DNA of 37,978 bases from Candidatus Enterococcus murrayae (GTDB lineage: Bacteria > Bacillota > Bacilli > Lactobacillales > Enterococcaceae), in NCBI RefSeq assembly GCF_017315985.1, contig NZ_JAFLVR010000083.1:1-37978 (forward strand), read 5' to 3'. Positions within the stretch are counted from its first letter, which is position 1, and each line of letters begins with the position of its first letter. Shown here piece after piece: positions 6,958-16,060 of this stretch. The notes under the pieces are model-generated. The model had not been told where the DNA came from. It saw only the letters and a program-made list of their open reading frames with translations, and searched no databases. Position numbers and translations under genes: made by a program.

Positions 6958-8328
6958 ATGGCAAAATTATGGGGTGGGCGATTTGATGGAAAGAACGAAG
7001 CATGGATCGATGCATTCGGTGCCTCGATTCCGTTTGACCAGCAACTTGCGACACAAGATATCACCGGCAGCTTAGCGCATGTCAAAATGCTTGGTGAAAC
7101 AGGCATCATTACAAAAGAAGAGGCGCAGCAAATCACCGCTGGTCTCACTATTCTGGCAAAAAAAGCAGCCAATAATGACTTAACCTTTACGATTGAAAAT
7201 GAAGACATCCACTTAAACTTAGAAAAAATGCTTCACGACGAAATCGGACCTGTGGCGGGCAAGCTCCACACTGCCCGCAGTCGAAATGACCAGGTCGCGA
7301 CGGATATGCATTTATACTTGAAGGAACACTTGCTTGAAATCATCGAGAAGGTGAACCATTTCCGCGTGGTCTTAGTGAACAAGGCCGAAGAACATGTTGA
7401 AACGATCATGCCTGGATACACCCATCTGCAGCATGCACAGCCGATTTCCTTTGGCCATCATTTAATGGCTTATTATGGCATGCTGACGCGTGATCAGGCC
7501 CGCTTGGAGGAAAGTATGAAGCGTGTGGATCTTTCGCCTCTTGGCTGTGCTGCTTTGGCAGGAACGACCTTCCCGATTGATCGTCAGATGACTGCGGATG
7601 AGTTAGGCTTTGCCGATCTTTATATGAACAGTCTTGACGGTGTGAGTGATCGTGATTTCATCCTTGAATTTTTAAGCGACAGCTCAATCTTGATGATGCA
7701 CCTTTCTCGTTTCTGCGAAGAAATTATTTTATGGTGCAGCCATGAATTTAAGTTTGTTGAATTAACAGATACTTTTTCTACCGGCAGCTCGATCATGCCG
7801 CAAAAGAAAAACCCCGACATGGCAGAATTGATCCGTGGAAAATCCGGACGTGTTTTTGGCGATTTGATTGGCTTATTAACCGTCATAAAAGGGTTGCCGC
7901 TGGCTTACAACAAAGATTTGCAAGAAGACAAGGAAGGCATGTTTGATACTGTTCACACCGTAGCAACCAGCTTGGACATCATGGCCGGCATGATCGATAC
8001 CATGAAGGTCAATACCAAAATCATGCACGATGCTACTGAGAAAGACTTTTCTAACGCTACTGAGCTGGCTGATTATTTGGCAGCAAAAGGGATTCCATTC
8101 CGCCAAGCCCACGAAATCGTCGGTAAACTAGTACTAGCCTGCACCCAAAAGGGCATCTATCTGCAGGATGTGCCGCTAGACGAATATCAAGCGATGAATT
8201 CTGTGATCGAAGAGGACATCTATGATACGCTGTCTTCTAAAACTGCGGTCACTCGCCGCCATTCATTAGGCGGTACCGGCTTTGATCAAGTCAAAAAGCA
8301 AATTCAGCTGGCAAAAGCCGAGCTGTAA
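6958..8328 (+). CDS. argH: Argininosuccinate lyase
   Basis: 456 aa from ATG 6958 ([11 protein letters not shown]); the frame is open further upstream, but that part runs through the terminator hairpin. It splits argininosuccinate into arginine and fumarate, the last step of arginine synthesis. Fumarase/aspartase-superfamily signature [12 protein letters not shown] lies near residue 280, with the [13 protein letters not shown] and [10 protein letters not shown] blocks before it. The ribosome binding site is a modest GTGAGG. Expression probably depends on read-through of the hairpin just upstream or on a promoter within the spacer that I could not identify. Confidence 0.97.
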   Translation: MAKLWGGRFDGKNEAWIDAFGASIPFDQQLATQDITGSLAHVKMLGETGIITKEEAQQITAGLTILAKKAANNDLTFTIENEDIHLNLEKMLHDEIGPVAGKLHTARSRNDQVATDMHLYLKEHLLEIIEKVNHFRVVLVNKAEEHVETIMPGYTHLQHAQPISFGHHLMAYYGMLTRDQARLEESMKRVDLSPLGCAALAGTTFPIDRQMTADELGFADLYMNSLDGVSDRDFILEFLSDSSILMMHLSRFCEEIILWCSHEFKFVELTDTFSTGSSIMPQKKNPDMAELIRGKSGRVFGDLIGLLTVIKGLPLAYNKDLQEDKEGMFDTVHTVATSLDIMAGMIDTMKVNTKIMHDATEKDFSNATELADYLAAKGIPFRQAHEIVGKLVLACTQKGIYLQDVPLDEYQAMNSVIEEDIYDTLSSKTAVTRRHSLGGTGFDQVKKQIQLAKAEL

Positions 8329-8352
8329 CTCTTCTATATTAATAATGAAGAA

Positions 8353-8384
8353 ACCCGACTACCCAATACGGATAGTCGGTTTTC
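8353..8384. terminator. Bidirectional terminator between argH and lacD
   Basis: CCGACTA (8355-8361) pairs with TAGTCGG (8373-8379) around an AATAC loop, with two extra C-G pairs after one mismatch. TTTTC follows on the plus strand; the minus-strand T-tract is weak. It sits between two convergent gene ends. Confidence 0.7.
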
Positions 8385-9359
8385 TTATGCGTTGGTATAA
8401 ACAGAGGTGGCGGTTTCTTTTAATACCGCATTTAATTCTTCAATGTTGCGTTTTCCTTCATCAGATAACCAAGCGGCTGCCTGCTCTTCCCCCTCTTTTA
8501 CAAAGGACTCTACTCCATTGGCCCAAGTTGCCCGACCGCATAACACACCATTAAAGGTGGAACCGGACTGCTTCGCAAAGCGTAATGTTTCTTGGAACAA
8601 TTCAGCGCTGACACCGGCACTCAAGAAGATGAACGGCAGAGCGGTTGCATCCGACTGCTCTTTGAAATACGTCGCGGCTTCTGATTGACTATAGCATGCC
8701 TCTTGCCCATATCCTTCGACAAAGTTCATATTAACAGGCACTTCTACCTTCAAGACATCGACCTGATAGCGTTCCTTCGAAAATTCACGCATCGCTTCAA
8801 TGACTTTTCGCGGCTTCACCTTTGCATAATTTAATGAGGCCGTGTCTGTAATCGCCGCATCATAGGAAACAATCTCCAAGAAAAAGGGAATATCTTCTGC
8901 TGTACATTCTGAACCGATCCGTTCCATGTAGGCCCGTTTTTGTTCATTGATTTCTTCCGGCTCATCAACATCATAATATAGTAGGAATTTGCAAGCATCG
9001 GCACCAGCTTCTTTTAGCCGTTTCACTGACCAAACAGTTAGTACATCAGGCAAACGTCCTGGGGTTGTCGCATCATAACCAGTCTTTTCATAGGCTAATA
9101 ACAGACCGCAATTCTTCTCACGAACATCTGCAGCTGGCAAACCAAACTCCGGGTCCAACAAAATCGCGGAAGCGTAAGGCGTCAATTGCTGAGAAACCAG
9201 CTCTTTGAATTTGATCACATCTTCTGTGGTCGCTTCTTTGTATTTGCCGATCATTTTCTTCAAGGCGCCGCGCTGATCAATCGCTAAAGCACCGATTATC
9301 CCTTCTTTATTAGTAAGCTGATCTAAGTAGTTCTTTTTCCCTGCACTGATTGTCTTCAT
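8385..9359 (-). CDS. lacD: Tagatose-1,6-bisphosphate aldolase (LacD type)
   Basis: 324 aa, close to the usual 325-330. It is a class I aldolase of the LacD family that splits tagatose 1,6-bisphosphate (and often fructose 1,6-bisphosphate) into dihydroxyacetone phosphate and glyceraldehyde 3-phosphate. Family blocks: [14 protein letters not shown] near residue 24, [10 protein letters not shown] near 68, CKFLLYYD (K124) and [11 protein letters not shown], with K204 the expected Schiff-base lysine. The ATG overlaps the upstream IIA stop codon in ATGA (4 bp). It is the last gene of a four-gene sugar operon with a kinase and PTS subunits. LacA, LacB and LacC homologues are not present here, so the aldolase serves a PTS/1-phosphate pathway rather than the lactose/galactose-6-P route. 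Confidence 0.93.
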   Translation of the reverse strand: MKTISAGKKNYLDQLTNKEGIIGALAIDQRGALKKMIGKYKEATTEDVIKFKELVSQQLTPYASAILLDPEFGLPAADVREKNCGLLLAYEKTGYDATTPGRLPDVLTVWSVKRLKEAGADACKFLLYYDVDEPEEINEQKRAYMERIGSECTAEDIPFFLEIVSYDAAITDTASLNYAKVKPRKVIEAMREFSKERYQVDVLKVEVPVNMNFVEGYGQEACYSQSEAATYFKEQSDATALPFIFLSAGVSAELFQETLRFAKQSGSTFNGVLCGRATWANGVESFVKEGEEQAAAWLSDEGKRNIEELNAVLKETATSVYTNA

Positions 9360-9814
9360 TCATTCTCACCTATTTTTTCATTTAATAATGTTGCGATTTC
9401 TGTTTTCGATTGAGCTGCTTTTAATTGTTCGGTCACTTCATTTCGCATCAGCAGCCGTGCGACCGCGGATAATAATTTCAAATGGGTCGTTCCAGCTTCT
9501 GAATCTGGTATAAACAAAGCAATGACAAAGTCAATCAACTGACCGTCTAAGCTGTTCCATTCGATTCCGTGCTCCAGCGTAACGATGATAATGCTTGGTT
9601 GACTGATCGATTGGTCCTTTGCATGAGGAATCGCAAAACCGTCCATCATTCCTGTGGTTCCTTCATTTTCCCGTTCCACCAGCTTTTGATAAACCTGATT
9701 TTCCTCCGTAGAAATGGCTAACTTTTTAGCTTGTTCAGCTAAGAAATCAAAAACGTCCTTTTGAGTAGCCAATGATTGATTTAGAAAGATTTTCTCTTCT
9801 TGAATAATTCCCAT
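9356..9814 (-). CDS. PTS fructose-family enzyme IIA component
   Basis: 152 aa from the ATG at 9814 ([10 protein letters not shown]), with an AGGGAG ribosome binding site; the open frame upstream overlaps the IIBC gene and is basic junk. The Fru/Mtl-type IIA domain has GFAIPHAKD, with H64 the residue phosphorylated by HPr. It passes phosphate to the IIB cysteine of the adjacent IIBC protein. It sits 13 nt after the IIBC stop and overlaps lacD by 4 nt. A separate IIA (rather than an IIABC fusion) and the lacD linkage set it apart from an ordinary fruA. Confidence 0.92.
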   Translation of the reverse strand: MGIIQEEKIFLNQSLATQKDVFDFLAEQAKKLAISTEENQVYQKLVERENEGTTGMMDGFAIPHAKDQSISQPSIIIVTLEHGIEWNSLDGQLIDFVIALFIPDSEAGTTHLKLLSAVARLLMRNEVTEQLKAAQSKTEIATLLNEKIGENE

Positions 9815-9827
9815 TCCAGCTCCCTCT

Positions 9828-11270
9828 CTATTCCGTAAGTGCCGATTTTTCTGCTTGTTCGGCCTTCGCTTTCTTTTCTTTCGCAGCCACACTGCTCTTT
9901 TGGATAAAGCCTAAAATCACGCCGCCCACAATTGAGCCGATCAGAATGGAAAGAACCCATTGGATCTTCCCTGTTACAACAGGTAAAACTAAGAACCCGC
10001 CATGGGGTGCCGGCACCTGAACACCAAACATATAAGTTAAAACAGCAGCGATCGATGAACCCAGCATCATCGTTGGCAGTACCCGAATCGGATCTTTGGC
10101 CGCAAACGGGATCGCGCCTTCAGTAATATGTGTGGAGCCTAAAATGAAATTGACCAATCCAGCATTACGGTCATTCGTATCGAAATATTTTCCAAAGAAC
10201 AGCGTCGCAAATCCTGTAATCAACGGCGGTGCGATACATGCTGCTGAGACACCAGCCATAAAGGTGGTATTTCCTTGCGCTAACAATGCTGTCCCTGTTA
10301 CATAAGCCGCCTTATTGATTGGCCCTCCCATATCAAAAGCACACATACAGCCAACAATTACACCAAGAACCAAAGGATTTGAATTTTCAAAGCCCGCTAA
10401 AAAGCTCATCATGCCTTCATTCACAGCTTTCATTGGACCAGCCAATAAAGACATCACGATCCCAATAACCGCCACACCAATGACCGGATACAAGAAAATC
10501 GCTTTTAAGCCATCCAGCTGTTTAGGTAAGACTTCCAAGATTTTTTGCAAGAATAAAATGAAGTACCCGGCCAAGAAACCAGCCAAAATTCCGCCTAAAA
10601 ACCCTGTACCGCCATTCATTGCAACGATCCCGCCGACAAAACCAACAACTAAACCAGGGCGTTTCGCGATTCCTTCAGCGATATAAGCTGCCAGGACCGG
10701 AACCATCATCCCCATCGCCGCATCTCCAACTGCTTTTAACATCGCCGCCGTAGAATTGTACTGTGCGTTATCCGGGTCAAATGAATAAATTCCCCAAACC
10801 GCAAATGAGATCGCGATCAGGACTCCGCCGGCCACTACGAAAGGCAGCATGTGAGAGACACCATTCATCAGATTCTTATAAATGCTGCGGCCAAAACTAG
10901 TATGACTTCCTGTTTCCTGCTCTAATGCATCCACCGCATGATTTTCGGCAGCTATTGACCCTTTTCCAGCCAAGGCATCCTCGATCAAACGCTCCGCATC
11001 CTTGATCCCGGTGCTGACAGAAACATCAATGATGCGTTTTCCCGCGAATCGTTCAGGGTGAACGTCCTTGTCCGCCGCAATGATAACTGCTTCCGCGTTT
11101 TTGATTTCTTCAGCGGTCAGTTCATTTTCGATCCCGATTTGCCCATGGGTTTCGACTTTGATCGTGACGCCTTTTTTCTTAGCGGCCTGTTCTAATGCTT
11201 CTTGAGCCATATATGTGTGTGCAATCCCTGTCGGACAACCTGTTGCTGCGATTAATTGATAATTTCCCAT
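9828..11270 (-). CDS. PTS fructose-family enzyme IIBC permease
   Basis: 480 aa. The N-terminal IIB domain (residues 1-100) has AATGCPTGIAHTYMA, with C12 the phosphorylation site. From about residue 130 the IIC domain spans the membrane many times (MLPFVVAGGVLIAISFAVWG, MMVPVLAAYIAEGIAKRPG, GCMCAFDMGGPINKAAY, GSTHITEGAIPFAAKDP, all typical of fructose-type IIC). It imports a ketohexose and phosphorylates it at C-1. Its start overlaps the end of the kinase gene by 19 nt. With a downstream LacD aldolase, D-tagatose is a reasonable substrate; fructose is the main alternative. Confidence 0.95.
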   Translation of the reverse strand: MGNYQLIAATGCPTGIAHTYMAQEALEQAAKKKGVTIKVETHGQIGIENELTAEEIKNAEAVIIAADKDVHPERFAGKRIIDVSVSTGIKDAERLIEDALAGKGSIAAENHAVDALEQETGSHTSFGRSIYKNLMNGVSHMLPFVVAGGVLIAISFAVWGIYSFDPDNAQYNSTAAMLKAVGDAAMGMMVPVLAAYIAEGIAKRPGLVVGFVGGIVAMNGGTGFLGGILAGFLAGYFILFLQKILEVLPKQLDGLKAIFLYPVIGVAVIGIVMSLLAGPMKAVNEGMMSFLAGFENSNPLVLGVIVGCMCAFDMGGPINKAAYVTGTALLAQGNTTFMAGVSAACIAPPLITGFATLFFGKYFDTNDRNAGLVNFILGSTHITEGAIPFAAKDPIRVLPTMMLGSSIAAVLTYMFGVQVPAPHGGFLVLPVVTGKIQWVLSILIGSIVGGVILGFIQKSSVAAKEKKAKAEQAEKSALTE

Positions 11271-12202
11271 GTTTTTACCCTCTCTTCTTTGATTTCAATT
11301 TGCTTACTTAATTCCTCAACATCCAAAAAATCGGTCAGCCCCTTGCGAAAAGCCGTGGAGCTTCCCGCCGCTAAGCTTTTGCGTAATGTTTCCTCCAGCG
11401 GCTGATTGGCAAAATGACCGGCTAAAAAGGTTCCTAATAGCGTATCTCCCGCACAAGCCGTATTGACTACCTTTCCTTTTGGCGAATTTCCTCGTAGAAC
11501 TCTATCCTGCGTGAAAAGAATTGCTCCCTTTCCACCAAGCGACAACAGCACATTTTGTGCGCCCGCCTCTAACAATTGCTGCCCATAAAACAAATACGCT
11601 TCCTCTGTGTCAATTACCTGTCCAAACCAAGATGCCAATTCTTCCTCGTTAGGCTTTAGCAGAAACGGTTGATAAGATAAACAATCCATGACTTCTTGAT
11701 AGCTGCTGTCGATAATCAAGTTAATCCCCCGCTCTTTGCAGATTCGGCTGATCTCAACTAAAATCGCAGGTTCCACACCTCGCGGCAGGCTTCCTGAGAT
11801 ACAGAGATAATCCTTCGCCTGCAAATTTCTGATCTGATCCAAAAATGCTTGGACCTTTTCAGCCGGTATTTCTGGACCTTGATTTACTAGCTTGTATTCC
11901 TCCCCTGTTTGATTGACTTGAGTAAACACATTGATGCGGGTCATGCCGGGAACTTCAATAAAATCAGTGCAGATGGCTTTTTCCTGTAAATAATCTTCTA
12001 TATAGTTCCCTGTAAACCCTGCACGAAATCCTAATGCAGTGGTGTTGACTCCTAACATTTTTAGTACGAGTGACACATTCACACCTTTTCCGTTTGCTTG
12101 GATATCATCATCCTTCGTTCGATTTACAGTAAAAGGATTCATTGTGTCCGTTTCGATAAATAGATCAATCGCTAGGTTCATAGTGCATGTGTAGATAGAC
12201 AT
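11252..12202 (-). CDS. 1-phosphofructokinase-type sugar-phosphate kinase (LacC/FruK family)
   Basis: 316 aa from ATG 12202 (MSIYTCTMNLAIDLFI) after AGGAGGT; the longer frame to 12268 would run through the promoter and a palindrome. PfkB fold: GKGVNVSLVLKMLGV near residue 40, the ISGSLPRGV block, LLKPNEEEL, and C-terminal NTACAGDTLLGTFLAG, which carries the GAGD-like anion hole with the catalytic Asp (here ACAGD). It makes a ketohexose 1,6-bisphosphate from the 1-phosphate delivered by the PTS. It is the first gene of the operon, with the RpiR-type regulator divergent. Confidence 0.92.
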   Translation of the reverse strand: MSIYTCTMNLAIDLFIETDTMNPFTVNRTKDDDIQANGKGVNVSLVLKMLGVNTTALGFRAGFTGNYIEDYLQEKAICTDFIEVPGMTRINVFTQVNQTGEEYKLVNQGPEIPAEKVQAFLDQIRNLQAKDYLCISGSLPRGVEPAILVEISRICKERGINLIIDSSYQEVMDCLSYQPFLLKPNEEELASWFGQVIDTEEAYLFYGQQLLEAGAQNVLLSLGGKGAILFTQDRVLRGNSPKGKVVNTACAGDTLLGTFLAGHFANQPLEETLRKSLAAGSSTAFRKGLTDFLDVEELSKQIEIKEERVKTWEIIN

Positions 12203-12224
12203 GAGTGATGACCTCCTTGACCCT

Positions 12225-12281
12225 ATTATGGGACAAGCGGCACCGAAAAGGTTTTCACGTTTGATCACTTTTACTGAAAAG
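12225..12281. promoter_or_regulatory. Divergent control region with two inverted repeats
   Basis: Leftward, CATAAT (complement of 12225-12230) is a likely -10 for the sugar operon, with no good -35. GAAAAGGTTTTC (12245-12256, arms GAAAA/TTTTC) sits where that -35 should be. CTTTTACTGAAAAG (12268-12281) lies against the rightward promoter. Both are plausible operators for the adjacent RpiR-type regulator. Confidence 0.5.
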
Positions 12282-12282
12282 C

Positions 12283-12310
12283 TTTACATTTTTTTACGAA
12301 TCATGATACT
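12283..12310 (+). promoter_or_regulatory. Promoter of the RpiR-type regulator gene
   Basis: TTTACA (12283-12288), a 16-nt spacer and GATACT (12305-12310), about 40 nt before the ATG at 12350. It abuts the second inverted repeat, so autoregulation is possible. Confidence 0.5.
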
Positions 12311-12349
12311 TTTTAACTAGTGTTAAGTTGAAAGAAGGGTAATGAAGCA

Positions 12350-13099
12350 ATGGATCATAAATTGAGCGATACCGAGCAATACCTTTGGGACTTTATTGAG
12401 AAGCACATTCATGAAGTGCCTAATTACTCCATCGTAAAGCTTAGTGAGCAGGCAAATGTTTCAACGGCTACGATCGTTCGCACAATGAAAAAGAAAGGCT
12501 ACGAGGGCTTCACCGCATTTAAGCATCATTTAAAAGAGCAGGAAAATAAGAATATCAATTTCTCTTCATTAGATAAGGTTGATAAGGGCATTCGGCGAGC
12601 CATTCTAAAAAATGAGCAGGAAGTCGTTCGAACGATTAACATGATGGAAATCGGCAATATCGAAGATGCGATTCAAAAGATCAAATTCGCGGAACGGGTA
12701 TTTATTTTTGCTCGCGGCTTTTCAGAAATGATTGGACAGGAAATGATGGTGAAGTTCCAATTAACGGGTAAAAATTGTCAGATGCATACCGATCCGGAAA
12801 TCATTAAAAATATCAGTCGCAAGCTGACTAAACAAGACATCGTTATCTTCATTTCACTGAATGGTGAGACGAAAGAACTCGTCGTAGCCGCCAAAAACTG
12901 TTATGATGCAGAGATAGGGTCAATCCTGTTAACTGCAAATAACACTTCCAGCCTGATGAATTATAGCGAGATTGCTTTGGTCGGGTTCAAATCTGAAGGC
13001 TCCTATTTCCCCGATTACGAGGTTCGATCACGACTACCGTTACAAATTATTGCGCGGATCTTGCTTGATTCTTATGCTTTACGCGTTACCGATAGTTGA
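12350..13099 (+). CDS. MurR/RpiR-family transcriptional regulator
   Basis: 249 aa. The N-terminal RpiR-type helix-turn-helix (residues about 1-75: SIVKLSEQANVSTATIVRTMKKKGYEGF) is followed by a SIS sugar-phosphate-binding domain (about 105-245: VFIFARGFSEMIGQEM, DIVIFISLNGETKELV). The ligand is probably a phosphorylated sugar from the divergent operon. Its position, back to back with the kinase-IIBC-IIA-aldolase genes over a 147-bp region with two inverted repeats, argues that it controls them. Fructose operons usually have a DeoR-type FruR, so an RpiR regulator is another hint that this operon is not a plain fru operon. Confidence 0.88.
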   Translation: MDHKLSDTEQYLWDFIEKHIHEVPNYSIVKLSEQANVSTATIVRTMKKKGYEGFTAFKHHLKEQENKNINFSSLDKVDKGIRRAILKNEQEVVRTINMMEIGNIEDAIQKIKFAERVFIFARGFSEMIGQEMMVKFQLTGKNCQMHTDPEIIKNISRKLTKQDIVIFISLNGETKELVVAAKNCYDAEIGSILLTANNTSSLMNYSEIALVGFKSEGSYFPDYEVRSRLPLQIIARILLDSYALRVTDS

Positions 13100-13188
13100 A
13101 ACAACCCGGGTGTTTAAGAGAAGGAAAACACCGAATTTAGCTGTAGAGCCATAGTCCTTCTGTAGATGACAAAAAAAGGAGTGAATCG

Positions 13189-14718
13189 ATGAATCAAAAA
13201 CTAAAAGAGAATATTTCAGAATCCTTGTCGGCCGTTCTGCCGATCACAATTACCGTTTTAGTTGTTAGTGTCTTTTTAGTACCGATGGAAATAGGAACAT
13301 TTGCGATGTTCTTAATGGGGGCTGTGATGCTGATTATCGGGATGGGATTCTTTCAGTTAGGCGCTGAGATGTCCATGACCCCTCTAGGTGAAGGAATGGG
13401 GATTCAACTCTCCAAAAGTAAAAAAATAGCCATCCTTGCCTTCAGTGTTTTTATAATTGGCGCGGTCATTACGATCGCAGAGCCTGATCTGCAAGTATTA
13501 GCAGATCAAATGCCCGCTATACCAAGTAATTTATTAATTTGGACAGTCGCTATCGGGGTCGGTATTTGTCTAACGATCGCGGTCCTGCGAATTTTGTTCA
13601 AAATCAATTTATCGCTCATACTGACCGTACTGTACGCTGTTGTAATCCTGCTTTCCTTTTTAACACCGAATGATTTCGTACCTGTAGCATTCGATTCAGG
13701 CGGAGCAACCACTGGACCGATTACTGTACCGTTCATTTTGGCCTTAGGGGTCGGGTTAGCCTCCGTTCGAAGCGATAAAAATGCTTCAGACGACAGCTTT
13801 GGTTTAGTAGCAATCTCCAGTATCGGCCCCATTTTAGCTGTATTATTACTAGGTATCTTCTTTCAACCAACAGATGCTGCTTACACACCGACGGAATTTC
13901 TTAATGTAAGTACTACTCAAGATGTAATGCGCGAATTCATGTTGGAGCTGCCTCATTTCGCTAAAGAGGTCTTCATTTCCATGCTGCCGATAGCCATTCT
14001 ATTTTTTATTTTTCAGCTTATCAGTCGACGTTACCACCACAGACAATATATTCGTATGATCGTTGGTCTGATTTATACATATATCGGCCTTGTACTCTTT
14101 TTAACGGGTGTAAGCATTGGGTTTGCCCCGGTAGGCAGCCTGCTTGGCGGCGAACTAGCCGCTAGTAAATTCAAGTGGCTGTTAATTCCGATTGGGATGT
14201 TGATCGGCTATTTTATTGTAAAAGCAGAGCCCGCTATTCAGGTTTTGAATCACCAAGTCGAGAACGTCACCGGCGGATCGATTTCAGCTGCTGCCATGAA
14301 TTTGTGTCTTTCTATCGGCGTGTCAGTCAGTGTCGGCTTAGCTATGATGCGCTCCATCACTGGCGTCAGTATCTATTGGATTATCATTCCCGGCTACCTT
14401 ATCGCTTTGCTGCTTTCCAGATTCGTCCCTAAGATATTCATCGGTATCGCCTTTGACTCCGGCGGTGTTGCCAGCGGCCCTATGACCAGTACCTTTTTAC
14501 TTCCGCTTTGTATCGGGGTCAGCGAAGCCTTAGATGGAAATATCATGGCAGATGCTTTTGGTGTCGTAGCGCTTGTCGCATTAACCCCATTGATTGCAAT
14601 TCAAATCATGGGAATCATCTATAAATGGCAAGAAAGTCAATCTGATCAAGAGGCAGATTTGACGATAGAGGAACTTAATGAAATCGAAGAATGGGAGGAC
14701 GCTGAAGAAGATGCATAA
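13189..14718 (+). CDS. DUF1538-family multi-pass membrane protein
   Basis: 509 aa, with a strong AAAAGGAG ribosome binding site. It is an integral membrane protein of two homologous halves. Each half carries a signature: VAFDSGGATTGPITVPFILALG near residue 165 and IAFDSGGVASGPMTSTFLLPL near 425. GTFAMFLMGAVMLIIGMGFFQLGAE starts the first half, and a related LFLTGVSIGFAPVGSLLG the second. This inverted or tandem-repeat layout is typical of transporters; the substrate of the DUF1538 family is not known to me. The C-terminus is acidic (EELNEIEEWEDAEEDA). The next gene, a PII-like protein, overlaps it by 8 nt, so it is probably its regulatory partner. Confidence 0.85.
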   Translation: MNQKLKENISESLSAVLPITITVLVVSVFLVPMEIGTFAMFLMGAVMLIIGMGFFQLGAEMSMTPLGEGMGIQLSKSKKIAILAFSVFIIGAVITIAEPDLQVLADQMPAIPSNLLIWTVAIGVGICLTIAVLRILFKINLSLILTVLYAVVILLSFLTPNDFVPVAFDSGGATTGPITVPFILALGVGLASVRSDKNASDDSFGLVAISSIGPILAVLLLGIFFQPTDAAYTPTEFLNVSTTQDVMREFMLELPHFAKEVFISMLPIAILFFIFQLISRRYHHRQYIRMIVGLIYTYIGLVLFLTGVSIGFAPVGSLLGGELAASKFKWLLIPIGMLIGYFIVKAEPAIQVLNHQVENVTGGSISAAAMNLCLSIGVSVSVGLAMMRSITGVSIYWIIIPGYLIALLLSRFVPKIFIGIAFDSGGVASGPMTSTFLLPLCIGVSEALDGNIMADAFGVVALVALTPLIAIQIMGIIYKWQESQSDQEADLTIEELNEIEEWEDAEEDA

Positions 14719-15418
14719 TAAACCGGCAGTTCGAATGTTAATACTGATCGTAGACCATAAAGATAAGAAGAAAGCTCACGCAATATTTGATGCTCAAAAT
14801 ACGCCTGTCCAATATTTATGTATCGGTGAAGGAACGGCATCCAATGAAGTAATGGATTATTTAGGCTTGGGAACATCAGAAAAAGCTCTTTTCATTTGTC
14901 CTGTATTAAAAAAATGTGTGCCTGCTTTATTCGATGCTCTTGGCGAAGGTCTCTGCCTTCATAAACCAAACAGAGGCTGTGCATTTACTATTCCCATCTC
15001 GGGAGCAAGCAGCTATGTCATGAAAATTCTAGATTCAGAAATGCACGATAAAATCCAAAAGCATATGGAAAGAGAGGAAAAGCAGATGATTCAAGATGCG
15101 AAATACAGTTTACTGATGGTAACCATCAACCAAGGATTCAGTGAAGAGGTCATGACTGCTGCCACTGGAGCTGGTGCAGCGGGCGGAACTGTCGTACACG
15201 CGCGCCGCCTTGATTCCCAAGAAACCATGAAAAAATGGGGCATCAGTATTCAACCGGAAAAAGAAATGGTTTATATCTTAGTGGAGCAAGACAAGAAAAT
15301 GGCCATTATGAAGGCCATCGGTGAGCAATGTGGTTTGCTTAGCGAAGCTCAAGGCATCTTGATTTCTGTCCCAGTAGACGGCGTTATTGGCTTAAATACG
15401 GATATAACTCAACAGTAG
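14711..15418 (+). CDS. Double-domain PII-like regulatory protein
   Basis: 235 aa from ATG 14711, chosen because GGGAGG lies about 12 nt before it and because it overlaps the membrane-protein stop codon by 8 nt. Two PII-like ferredoxin folds follow each other. Residues about 8-100 run from VRMLILIVDHKDKKKAHAIF to GCAFTIPISG. Residues about 113-225 run from YSLLMVTINQGFSEEVMTAA through GAGAAGGTVVHARRL to GILISVPVDGVIGL. The second keeps the GxxGGTVxxxR pattern of the PII T-loop/B-loop region. PII proteins sense nucleotides or 2-oxoglutarate and block or open partner transporters, as GlnK does for AmtB. Translational coupling to the DUF1538 protein suggests the same here. Confidence 0.82.
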   Translation: MHNKPAVRMLILIVDHKDKKKAHAIFDAQNTPVQYLCIGEGTASNEVMDYLGLGTSEKALFICPVLKKCVPALFDALGEGLCLHKPNRGCAFTIPISGASSYVMKILDSEMHDKIQKHMEREEKQMIQDAKYSLLMVTINQGFSEEVMTAATGAGAAGGTVVHARRLDSQETMKKWGISIQPEKEMVYILVEQDKKMAIMKAIGEQCGLLSEAQGILISVPVDGVIGLNTDITQQ

Positions 15419-15423
15419 TATGA

Positions 15424-15463
15424 AAAAAGAGGTTCTCATCAATAAAGATGGGAACCTCTTTTT
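15424..15463. terminator. Bidirectional terminator between the PII gene and dps
   Basis: AAAAAGAGGTTCtCATC pairs with GATGgGAACCTCTTTTT around AATAAA, with A-runs and T-runs on both sides, so it works in both directions for the convergent genes. Confidence 0.9.
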
Positions 15464-15470
15464 AGTTTAA

Positions 15471-15938
15471 TTAAGCATCAATTTCAGGTGCTTTTCCTAA
15501 ATGTGCTTGGATCATCCAAATACGTTTTTCAGTCGCTGTTTTGAATTCGATGAAGATATCTTGAGTTGGATCATCGCCTTCTTCGCCAGTTACTTCGATC
15601 CCTTTTTGGTAAAGGTCTGCTAAATAGCGGTAGCCATCAACAAGCGTCGCTAAGCGTTCTTCCATTGTACGATCCCAACGTCCTACTTCATCTGGGATTT
15701 TTGTTTGGTCAGCCATTTCACGCAATGTTGAATAAGGAGAACCGTCTAATGTAATTAAGCGTTCTGAAATTTCGTCCAATTGATCGTTCACGTCATCCAT
15801 GAAATCATCCATCATTGGGTGTAATGTCAAGAAACCAGGGCCGCGCATATACCAATGTGTTTGGTGAATGACCATGGACATTTGACTCAAGTCTGCAACT
15901 AGTTGATTCAATACTTCTTTTGTTTTTTCAAATTTCAT
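15471..15938 (-). CDS. dps: Dps-family ferritin-like DNA protection protein
   Basis: 155 aa, usual length. Four-helix ferritin-like fold; MVIHQTHWYMRGPGFLTLHPMMDDF with the following LDEISERLITLDG gives the His/Asp/Glu ligands of the intersubunit ferroxidase site. It forms a 12-subunit shell that oxidises iron with peroxide and so protects DNA and protein from Fenton chemistry. AGGAGGT precedes the ATG. A perfect inverted repeat over the likely -10 (15975-15989) points to repression by a metal or peroxide regulator. Confidence 0.93.
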   Translation of the reverse strand: MKFEKTKEVLNQLVADLSQMSMVIHQTHWYMRGPGFLTLHPMMDDFMDDVNDQLDEISERLITLDGSPYSTLREMADQTKIPDEVGRWDRTMEERLATLVDGYRYLADLYQKGIEVTGEEGDDPTQDIFIEFKTATEKRIWMIQAHLGKAPEIDA

Positions 15939-15974
15939 TCCTACATACCTCCTAATTATTTACTCCACTAAAAG

Positions 15975-15989
15975 CATAATACAATTATG
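15975..15989. promoter_or_regulatory. Palindrome in the dps promoter region
   Basis: CATAAT-ACA-ATTATG is a perfect 6-3-6 inverted repeat 37 nt upstream of the dps ATG and overlaps a TATTAT -10 on the minus strand. The 7-1-7 PerR consensus does not fit exactly, so the regulator is not named. Confidence 0.45.
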
Positions 15990-16060
15990 GCAAAAGCACA
16001 AAGAAAATGCTGGAAAAGGGCTTTTTTTTCGTATCTTATTGAAAAAGGGAGGTGAGAACG

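Noticed and set aside
12244-12257. CcpA cre site before the sugar operon
   Set aside because: The centre is GG/CC rather than the CG required by the cre consensus, so the palindrome is treated as an RpiR-type operator candidate.
15975-15989. PerR box at dps
   Set aside because: The palindrome is 6-3-6, and aligning it to the 7-1-7 PerR consensus leaves too many mismatches.
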